Part shown: positions 1 through 5,331 of the stretch, one piece after another | Layout of the letters: each line of letters starts with the position of its first letter | How positions within the stretch are numbered: the stretch's first letter is position 1 | DNA from: JAJOKK01 sp965370555 | Lineage (GTDB): Bacteria; Bipolaricaulota; Bipolaricaulia; UBA7950; UBA9294 | Direction: 5' to 3' | Assembly: GCA_965370555.1 (NCBI GenBank) | Contig: CBDUVB010000059.1 | Span: forward strand, 1-8,633 | DNA length: 8,633 bases | Notes under the pieces: model-generated | Databases searched by the model: none | Told to the model about the DNA's origin: nothing | Seen by the model: the letters and a program-made list of their open reading frames with translations, nothing else | Translations under genes and position numbers: made by a program

Positions 1-1478
1 CCGCGGAATCGCCCCACCAGCAGGAGCTGGGTCCCACGGAAGACATCGGGCAATACGCGCGGATAGAGGTCGTAGGTTCCGACGGATGCGATCCCGATCT
101 GCGGGTTGGAGAGAACGGGCGAGGCGATCTTGCTGTAGAAGCTGGAAAGGACTACCTCCAGGTTCTCACCGGGTTGGACGTAGGTTGTAGTACCGCGATT
201 CTCCTGCGCCAGCTGATCGAGGAGCACGGTATTGACGTTGTAGCCCACACCGAAGTTGAACAGCCTCGCGGAAGTGTCGTTTGCCGTTGTGGCGTGCTCG
301 ACGATTGTGAGCGTATCCAACTCGCCGACCGTAGCCTCTCCGTCGGTGAGGAAGATCAAGAATCTCGCTCGCTCACCCTCTTCAAACAGGGAAAATCCTA
401 GCTTCAGCGCTTGGTCGATATTCGTGCCGCCACCGGCCTCGACCCGCTCCACCCAGGCGGTGGCGCTTGCGATCGATTCCGATGTCACGGGAGTCAGCGT
501 CTCTTGTAACGCCTCTGCAATGTCGCTGAACGTGATCACGGCAAAGCGATCCTCCGGGTTGAGGTTGCCGAGGATGAAGACCAGTGCCTGCTTGGCCTGC
601 TCGATCTTCTCGCCGCTCATGCTCCCCGACTGATCGAGGACCAAGACCAGGTCCTTGGGAATGACCGTCGAGGGGTCAGTCTCCACCTGTGGTGTGACGA
701 TGAGCAGGAAGTAGCCATCCTCATCCGGAGTGCGGTAGGTGAGAAGGGTCATCCCCATCTGGTCGGGGTAGACCGAGTAGTATAGCAGGAAGTCGGTTGC
801 GGGAAGCAGGTGGCTCTCTTCATAAACAGCCGTCGCTGAGTGTTCGTCCAGCCGGTTGACCGCCAACCCGTGTGTCGGCGAATAGAGGGCACGGAGCGGA
901 CTGCTCGTCTCAACGTCGACCTTTATCTCCACGTGTTCCAGAGGCCATGCTGAGAACCGTTCGGTGTCGAGCGGGTAGCGGTATCGATAGACTCCCTGAT
1001 CGGCCTGAAGAAGCTCCGTGTACTCGATCTCGATCCGCCGCTCCCCGCTTGCAGGGATGGGATAGATCCGCGCTGCGAGGGTATCTCGCCCGATGTACTC
1101 CAGAAGTCCCGGGTCGATCGCGCGGCGGACGTAGTCCTCGTAGATCGCGCGTGCCTCATCGGCGGGAAGAACTCTCCCTTCCAACGCTTCCCCGTCGACC
1201 CACATCGAGAAGTTCGACACGACCGCTCCCGGTGGTAGCGGGAAGATGTAGCGCCCCTCGATATCCCGGCCCGTGTCATTACGGAACAGTTGGTCCACGC
1301 GCGTGGTCACCACCCCGTCGCGGATCTCCACACGCACATGGTGATAGACGATCGTCAACCAGCCGTGCTCAGGATGGTCTGGGATAATCACCCCGTCGGC
1401 AAAGGCACCGAACAAGATCCCACCAACAAGCATAACCGCGAATAGAACAGACAAACTCCTACGAGTGAATCCTCTCAT
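1..1478 (-). CDS. Secreted VIT and von Willebrand factor A domain protein, C-terminus beyond window
   Basis: The frame stays open from the ATG at 1478 to the window edge (492 codons), so the C-terminus is missing. Residues 1-27 look like a signal peptide: basic RGFTRR, a hydrophobic core, then FADG. Residues about 28-165 match a VIT domain (vault protein/inter-alpha-trypsin type), including DQLFRND, FPLPPGA and YIGRDTLAARIYPIP. A vWA domain starts near residue 276. It has the metal-binding MIDAS motif DQSGSM from residue 282, the MIDAS threonine in GGGTN (T352) and FLTDG with D379. The family is exported or surface-attached and binds ligands through a metal ion; the partner here is unknown. 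Ancestrally it probably followed bshA by 72 bp at the end of the bacillithiol operon, but an insertion now separates them. The Shine-Dalgarno region is GGGGG, weaker than the GGAGG in the duplicated copy. The domain call is firm; the role is unknown. Confidence 0.9.
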   Translation of the reverse strand, partial: MRGFTRRSLSVLFAVMLVGGILFGAFADGVIIPDHPEHGWLTIVYHHVRVEIRDGVVTTRVDQLFRNDTGRDIEGRYIFPLPPGAVVSNFSMWVDGEALEGRVLPADEARAIYEDYVRRAIDPGLLEYIGRDTLAARIYPIPASGERRIEIEYTELLQADQGVYRYRYPLDTERFSAWPLEHVEIKVDVETSSPLRALYSPTHGLAVNRLDEHSATAVYEESHLLPATDFLLYYSVYPDQMGMTLLTYRTPDEDGYFLLIVTPQVETDPSTVIPKDLVLVLDQSGSMSGEKIEQAKQALVFILGNLNPEDRFAVITFSDIAEALQETLTPVTSESIASATAWVERVEAGGGTNIDQALKLGFSLFEEGERARFLIFLTDGEATVGELDTLTIVEHATTANDTSARLFNFGVGYNVNTVLLDQLAQENRGTTTYVQPGENLEVVLSSFYSKIASPVLSNPQIGIASVGTYDLYPRVLPDVFRGTQLLLVGRFR

Positions 1479-1660
1479 TGAGATCGCCCCCGAACAAGCA
1501 GTTTACATACCTACACGCGATCCCCTCGCCGTGTTTCGCGCCAGGGCCTATCAAGTCATTTCCAGCACCCGCTCATAGAGCGCCTCATACTGTGGGACGA
1601 TCTTGTGATAATCGAAGTTCACCGCCGCATGGCAGCGCGCCGCCGTGGACAGTCGGAGAG
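1275..1660. repeat. Direct repeat, copy A (vWA start / spacer / bshA end)
   Basis: This segment is repeated in the same orientation at 3205-3609. Bases 1275-1640 align without gaps to 3205-3570 at a constant offset of 1930. I count 31 mismatches in 366, about 91.5% identity: 12/204 in the vWA part, 12/72 in the spacer and 7/90 in the bshA part. Copy A then lacks 19 nt relative to copy B, and both share cagtcggagag (1650-1660 and 3599-3609) before diverging. Copy A joins an intact vWA gene to a truncated bshA. Confidence 0.93.
1551..1649 (-). pseudogene. Truncated 3' end of a second bshA
   Basis: Read on the minus strand, this encodes only the last 30 or so residues of a BshA-type glycosyltransferase (HAAVNFDYHKIVPQYEALYE, then RVLEMT and a stop). 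The intact bshA at 3481-4602 ends the same way except for S/C, I/L and a final AP in place of MT. Upstream coding sequence is lost: a 19-nt gap relative to the intact gene falls near 1641-1650, and the sequence past 1660 is unrelated to bshA. It has no start and cannot make a functional enzyme. It is a by-product of the duplication that brackets the insert. Confidence 0.85.
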
Positions 1661-1805
1661 TCTTGTTTCCCCCATTCGGGGACTGGTGGTACTATTCGGA
1701 TTTCTGGTCAGCGTGTTCATCCTAAAGGAGCGACCATCTTGGCGCTCCGCGATTGGCGTCTTGCTCATCATCGCTGGTGTGATGCTCGTTTCGATAGCGT
1801 GGTAG
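1659..1805 (+). pseudogene. C-terminal remnant of an EamA/DMT-family transporter
   Basis: The frame ending at the TAG at 1803-1805 encodes about 48 residues typical of the last two membrane helices of an EamA permease: SLVSPIRGL, then a hydrophobic helix, a charged loop LKERPSW, GVLLIIAGVMLVS and IAW. The L-K/G-E-R loop between helices 9 and 10 is a family hallmark. The other eight or so helices are missing, because the frame runs upstream into the antisense strand of the bshA fragment. It is not a copy of the nearby intact EamA gene, whose corresponding loop reads LGEIPTW, so it comes from a different paralogue. The exact left border is uncertain by about 10 bases because of an 11-base match with bshA at the junction. 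Confidence 0.7.
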
Positions 1806-1894
1806 ATACTGGGCGGCAATGTGCCCAATTGCAGGTGGTGAGGAACCCGTGGGAATGGTATCCTTCTTTCGCCAACTTGGCTAGCAGTCCCGGC

Positions 1895-1919
1895 GTTGAT
1901 CGGCAAATCAACAAGGAGG
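1895..1919 (+). promoter_or_regulatory. Hairpin abutting the ppnP ribosome binding site
   Basis: A perfect 6-bp inverted repeat, GTTGAT and ATCAAC with a 6-nt loop (1895-1912), ends directly before the Shine-Dalgarno AAGGAGG (1913-1919), which lies 8 nt before the ppnP ATG at 1928. A second short palindrome, gccaacttggc, lies at 1871-1881. Either could be an operator or a translational control stem. The ribosome binding site is firm; regulation by the hairpin is inference. Confidence 0.4.
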
Positions 1920-1927
1920 AAGCGCAA

Positions 1928-2209
1928 ATGTTCAAGACAAATGAGTATTTCGATGGAAAGGTCAAGTCGATAGCCTTTGAGGGTGTGAACGGTTCGGCGA
2001 CCGTCGGTGTCATGGCAGCGGGCGAATATGAGTTCGGAACGTCAACTAAGGAGATCATGACAGTCACGAGTGGGAAGCTCACTGTCAGGCTGCCGGGAAG
2101 CGATGAGTGGAAAGACTACGCACCGTACGACACGTTCATCGTCGAGGCAAATGAGAAGTTCCAGTTGAAGGTTGAACAGGACTCATCGTACATCTGCTTG
2201 TATCGGTAG
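1928..2209 (+). CDS. ppnP: Pyrimidine/purine nucleoside phosphorylase PpnP
   Basis: The 93-residue product matches the small cupin PpnP (formerly YaiE, DUF1255) end to end; the E. coli protein is 94 residues. Shared stretches include NEYFDGKVKSI near the N-terminus, VGVM with GEYEF, the MTVTSGKL strand and the SYICLY ending. PpnP catalyses phosphorolysis of many nucleosides to the free base plus ribose 1-phosphate in the cytoplasm, feeding salvage. The ATG at 1928 is chosen over upstream in-frame codons because of the strong AAGGAGG 8 nt before it and because it gives family length. It sits in the insert, 65 bp before an EamA exporter on the same strand, and is unrelated to the bacillithiol operon running the opposite way. 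No promoter is evident between 1806 and 1894. Confidence 0.93.
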   Translation: MFKTNEYFDGKVKSIAFEGVNGSATVGVMAAGEYEFGTSTKEIMTVTSGKLTVRLPGSDEWKDYAPYDTFIVEANEKFQLKVEQDSSYICLYR

Positions 2210-2274
2210 ATACCACATATGTACTCTGCAACAAATGCCAGCCCCTCCACGGTGACAGTATTTGCTTTGGATCA

Positions 2275-3186
2275 ATGGACGATGTTCTGGGCTACATACT
2301 GTATCCGCTGATGAATACTTCAACCGACAGGCGCACGCTGATTGCTTTGGCTGTGGTCTTGCTCTTCTGGTCGTCGGCGTTCGCGGCGATTCGCGCTGCG
2401 CTTGTCGCCTACGGTCCGTGTGAGCTGGCGCTGTTACGCTTCTTGACGGCGTCGGCTGTGCTTGGAATCTACGCGATCGCGAGCAGGATGCGCCTCCCGA
2501 AGCTTCGCGACCTTCCGTTGATTGCAGTACTCGGCCTGCTCGGTATCACCGGGTATCACCTTTTGCTGAACGTCGGTGAGATGACGGTGACCGCCGGTTC
2601 GGCGAGTATGCTTATCGCTTCCGCCCCGATATTCACCGCTCTTCTCGCCGGATTCTTCCTCGGGGAGCGTTTTCGGGCAATAGGGTGGCTGGGCGTGGGG
2701 CTGAGCTTTCTTGGCGTTGTTCTGATTGCTTTTGGGGAGGGCGGCGGTGTGCACCTCGAAACAGGAGCGCTACTTATCTTGCTCGCCGCTGTTCTCACAA
2801 GTGTCTACAGTGTTCTGCAGAAGCGATTCATCGGGCGATACACACCACTAGAGTTCACGACCTACGTGATTTGGGCCGGAACGCTGCCGATGCTCGTCTT
2901 TCTCCCGCGCCTTATCACGTCGGTCCAGGTTGCACCAATTTCTGCAACGGGTGCCGTCCTGTACCTTGGCGTCTTCCCTGCGGCGATCGCGTATGTTCTT
3001 TGGGTCTATGCCCTGTCGCGCTCACCGGCATCAAACGTGGCTAGCTTCCTGTACTTGAACCCAGTCCTTGCCATTGCGATTGCCTGGATCTGGCTTGGCG
3101 AGATTCCAACATGGGTGTCGCTCCTCGGTGGAGCGCTCTCCATCACCGGAGTGTTGGTGACTAACGTCCGCAGGACACGGGATTGA
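2275..3186 (+). CDS. EamA/DMT-superfamily membrane transporter (exporter)
   Basis: The 303-residue hydrophobic protein has about ten predicted membrane helices in two EamA repeats, roughly residues 18-150 and 160-297. Family signatures are FWSSAFAAIRAAL in helix 1, a conserved LLRFLTA in helix 2, APIFTALLAGFFLGER in the first repeat, and LNPVLAIAIAWIWLGE in the second. EamA permeases of this size mostly export amino acids or other metabolites across the inner membrane by proton exchange; the substrate cannot be read from sequence. The start is uncertain: ATG 2275 and ATG 2311 (residue 13, MNTSTDRRTL) both lack a good Shine-Dalgarno, and 2311 would place helix 1 at the usual distance from the N-terminus. 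It ends 18 bp before the repeat boundary and may be co-transcribed with ppnP. Confidence 0.9.
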   Translation: MDDVLGYILYPLMNTSTDRRTLIALAVVLLFWSSAFAAIRAALVAYGPCELALLRFLTASAVLGIYAIASRMRLPKLRDLPLIAVLGLLGITGYHLLLNVGEMTVTAGSASMLIASAPIFTALLAGFFLGERFRAIGWLGVGLSFLGVVLIAFGEGGGVHLETGALLILLAAVLTSVYSVLQKRFIGRYTPLEFTTYVIWAGTLPMLVFLPRLITSVQVAPISATGAVLYLGVFPAAIAYVLWVYALSRSPASNVASFLYLNPVLAIAIAWIWLGEIPTWVSLLGGALSITGVLVTNVRRTRD

Positions 3187-3201
3187 TCGGCGCGTTTGTA
3201 T

Positions 3202-3408
3202 CTAGTCATTGCGGAACAGTTGGTCTACGTGCGTGGTCACCACCCCGTCGCGGATCTCCACACGCACATGGTGGTAGACGATCGTCAACCAGCCGTGCTC
3301 AGGATGGTCTGGGATAATTACCCCATCAGCAAAGGCACCAAACAAGATTCCATTAACAAGCGTAACCGCGAATAGAACAGACAAACTCCTACGAGTGAAT
3401 CCTCTCAT
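3202..3408 (-). pseudogene. Truncated 5' end of a second VIT/vWA gene
   Basis: This encodes the first 68 residues of the VIT/vWA protein, namely the signal peptide and the first strand of the VIT domain, ending at DQLFRND. A TAG at 3202-3204, supplied by sequence outside the repeat, follows at once. It differs from the intact protein at only three residues (M16T, G19N, R60H), although 12 bases differ. It keeps an ATG 72 bp downstream of the bshA stop with a better Shine-Dalgarno (GGAGG) than the intact gene, so the operon transcript could translate it. The product would be a signal peptide plus a stub without the vWA domain, presumably non-functional. Confidence 0.88.
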
Positions 3409-3609
3409 CGAGATCGCCTCCGGACAAGTAGTTTACATACCTACACGCGATGCCCTCGCTGTGTTTCCTGCCGGGTTATATCAAGGCGCTTCCAGCACCC
3501 GCTCATAGATCGCCTCATACTGCGGGACGATCTTGTGATAATCGAAGTTCACTGCCGCATGGCTGCGCGCCACAGCGGCGAACGCCCTCCTCCGCGGGCA
3601 GTCGGAGAG
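3205..3609. repeat. Direct repeat, copy B (vWA start / spacer / bshA end)
   Basis: This is the partner of 1275-1660 in the same orientation. It joins a truncated vWA head to the intact bshA, the reciprocal of copy A. A run of 22 bases (3430-3451, matching 1500-1521) is invariant within the otherwise diverged spacer. Copy B contains 19 nt near 3571-3598 that copy A lacks, consistent with its lying inside an intact gene. Confidence 0.93.
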
Positions 3610-4602
3610 GAGATCGATCGCGTAGTCGGCCATCCTATCGATGTCCCCCACCGGAGCGAGATACCCGGTTATTCCGTGCTCTACCACCTCTGGGATCCCG
3701 CCGACGTCGCTTGCAATGACGGGAACGCCACTCGCCAGTGCCTCCAATGCGGCGAGGCCGAAGCTCTCCGTTTCGCTCGGCAAGAGAAAGAGGTCGGCGG
3801 CCCGCAGAACGGGGGCAACGCGATCGACTACACCGGTAAAGGTAACCCTGTCGCGCACGCCCAACTTCACTGCCAACTCCTCAGCCACTGCAGTCTCCGG
3901 CCCATCCCCGACCAGGATCAACCGAGCGTCGAGCTCCGCAGCGACTCTGGCGAAGATCGCAATGACATCGCCGACCCGCTTGACCGGCCGGTAGTTCGAG
4001 ATGTGCATTAGGGTGACCTGTTCCTCGGATCGCTTGTGCGGGATGCATGGAGGGATTTCGTTCTCGTAGCGTATGGGATCGATGAAGTTGTAGACGACGT
4101 CGATCGGCCTCTCGATTCCGAACTGCCGCCGCGTCTCCCCCTCCAAGAAGTGGGAGACAGCTGTTACTGCATCGGCCTGCTCGATCGTCAGCGTCGTCAC
4201 CGGCTTGAACGAGGCGTTGTTCCCTACGAGAGTGATGTCGGTCCCGTGCAGGGTGGTCACCACCTTGAGCCCCATACCGGCCGTTATCTGCCGAGCAAGG
4301 ATCGCCGCCGCACCGAATGGGATCGCGTAATGTACGTGCAGGATCTGCAACTCCTTCATCCGTGCCACCTCGGCCATCTTCGAGGCAAGGGCCAGGGTGT
4401 AGGGGAAGTTCTTCAGCAACGGGTACTGTTCGATCTCGACCTCGTGAAAGCTGACACGCGGGGGGAGTTTCCCCAACCGTAGGGGGGTGGCGTAGCTGAT
4501 GAACGCTACCTCATGCCCTCGCGCCGCCAAGTGTTTGCCGAGTTCGGTAGCGACAACCCCGCTCCCGCCGTGCGTGGGATAACAAGAGATGCCGATGCGC
4601 AT
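3481..4602 (-). CDS. bshA: N-acetyl-alpha-D-glucosaminyl L-malate synthase BshA
   Basis: BshA transfers GlcNAc from UDP-GlcNAc to L-malate, the first step of bacillithiol synthesis, in the cytoplasm. The 373-residue GT4, GT-B-fold glycosyltransferase resembles Bacillus BshA throughout. Visible are YPTHGGSGVVATELGKHLA (residues 8-26, the malate and nucleotide-site glycine loop), FHEVEIEQYP (52-61), TTLHGTDIT (116-124), VYNFID (170-175), SNYRPVKRV with K208 and R209, VGDGPE (231-236), and the E-x7-E motif in ETESFGLAALE (277-287). Alternatives such as a generic GT4 enzyme are unlikely given bshB1 and bshC alongside. AAGGAGG lies 3 nt before the ATG, and the gene starts 18 nt after the bshB1 stop. 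The last 43 codons or so are duplicated in degraded form at 1551-1649. Confidence 0.97.
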   Translation of the reverse strand: MRIGISCYPTHGGSGVVATELGKHLAARGHEVAFISYATPLRLGKLPPRVSFHEVEIEQYPLLKNFPYTLALASKMAEVARMKELQILHVHYAIPFGAAAILARQITAGMGLKVVTTLHGTDITLVGNNASFKPVTTLTIEQADAVTAVSHFLEGETRRQFGIERPIDVVYNFIDPIRYENEIPPCIPHKRSEEQVTLMHISNYRPVKRVGDVIAIFARVAAELDARLILVGDGPETAVAEELAVKLGVRDRVTFTGVVDRVAPVLRAADLFLLPSETESFGLAALEALASGVPVIASDVGGIPEVVEHGITGYLAPVGDIDRMADYAIDLLSDCPRRRAFAAVARSHAAVNFDYHKIVPQYEAIYERVLEAP

Positions 4603-4620
4603 AATCCTCCTTGCAGAAAG

Positions 4621-5331
4621 CTATGAAAAACGGGCCTCGAGCGGATTCTCGATCTCCAATATACCGCGGATGAGAAGCCCCTCTCCGTACTCCTTGTCGA
4701 TGAGCGCCCCGTAGTGGGCCATCCGGCTGCGGATCAGACGATCGGTCGCGGGGGAGGTGAGGCGAGTCTCAGGATAGGAGGGATCGGCAAGTGTGAACTG
4801 CGAGGCATGTGCGCGGATCGCCTCCATCTTTCGCTCAAATTGATCGCTGATATCGACGATGAACGACGGAGTGAACTCCTCCCAACCCATGTAGTAAATG
4901 ACTTTTGCCGGACGGTGACTTGCTTGCCCTGTTTCGTAATGCAAAAGTCCCGCGAGGAACGCGCCTTCATAGACGAGTTCACTTGCATGCACGTGATCAG
5001 GATGTCGATCGTGCCAATACGGAACAAGGATCAACCGCGGCTTGAAACGGCGGATCACTTCGGCAACGGCACGCTTCGCCGCGGGTGTTGCGCCGAGATC
5101 GCCATCCGCAAGTTCCATATTCACCCGCGCGGCCGCGCCAAGGATCACACGCGCCGCTTCCGCTTCCATCTGCCGCTCCTCCACCGTTCCGCGGGTGGAT
5201 AACTCGCCGCGGGTCAGGTCGACCAACACGACAGAGTGGCCGGCGTCGGCAAGCTTGGCAACGGTTCCTCCGCAACCAAGCTCGATATCATCCGGGTGCG
5301 CTCCAAAGGCGAGCACGTCTGCGTCAGTCAT
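4621..5331 (-). CDS. bshB1: Bacillithiol biosynthesis deacetylase BshB1
   Basis: BshB1 is the zinc-dependent LmbE/PIG-L-family deacetylase that removes acetate from GlcNAc-malate to give GlcN-malate, the second step. The 236-residue length equals that of Bacillus BshB1. The zinc and catalytic motif AHPDDIELGCGG spans residues 11-22 (H12, D14, D15), and the second zinc motif is in HDRHPDHVHASE (residues 107-118, with H110 and H113). The start at 5331 is chosen because AHPDD then lies near residue 12, as in the family. A GGGAG ribosome site sits about 6 nt upstream, inside bshC. The reading frame stays open further upstream only because it overlaps bshC. The 8-nt overlap with the bshC stop suggests translational coupling. 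Family relatives such as MshB or BshB2 are possible, but the neighbours favour BshB1. Confidence 0.95.
   Translation of the reverse strand: MTDADVLAFGAHPDDIELGCGGTVAKLADAGHSVVLVDLTRGELSTRGTVEERQMEAEAARVILGAAARVNMELADGDLGATPAAKRAVAEVIRRFKPRLILVPYWHDRHPDHVHASELVYEGAFLAGLLHYETGQASHRPAKVIYYMGWEEFTPSFIVDISDQFERKMEAIRAHASQFTLADPSYPETRLTSPATDRLIRSRMAHYGALIDKEYGEGLLIRGILEIENPLEARFS

Larger units (their letters stand above)
1661..3204. mobile_element. 1.5-kb insert between direct repeats, carrying ppnP and an EamA transporter
   Basis: This unique segment lies between the two copies of the vWA/bshA junction. Its genes run on the plus strand, against the operon. It holds the 3' remnant of one EamA gene, a complete ppnP and a complete, different EamA gene. 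I see no transposase, integrase, terminal inverted repeats or short target duplication, so it is not a recognisable insertion sequence. Long flanking repeats with reciprocal truncations fit single-crossover integration of a circle of about 1.93-1.95 kb. Recombination between the repeats would excise it and restore a vWA-bshA spacer of 72 bp. A strain-chimeric assembly remains possible. Confidence 0.55.

Noticed and set aside
872..1387. A 171-residue plus-strand open frame
   Set aside because: It is the antisense shadow of the vWA gene, rich in Arg, Ser and Pro, with no recognisable domain.
1478..2209. A 243-residue open frame covering ppnP with a long N-terminal extension
   Set aside because: The first 150 residues run antisense through the bshA remnant and repeat and have no family resemblance. 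The ATG at 1928 has a strong ribosome site and gives the exact PpnP length.
2210..2274. A possible terminator between ppnP and the EamA gene (caaat ... atttg)
   Set aside because: The arms are only 5 bp with a long loop and no T-run follows.
2474..2989. Two GCGATCGC octamers (2474-2481, 2982-2989) in the EamA gene, like the cyanobacterial HIP1 motif
   Set aside because: CGATCG is common throughout the window, and only two full octamers were noticed. Nothing else suggests a cyanobacterium.
1661..3204. The insert as an IS element or composite transposon
   Set aside because: It has no transposase, no terminal inverted repeats and no short target duplication. The flanking repeats are gene fragments of the host locus, not IS ends.
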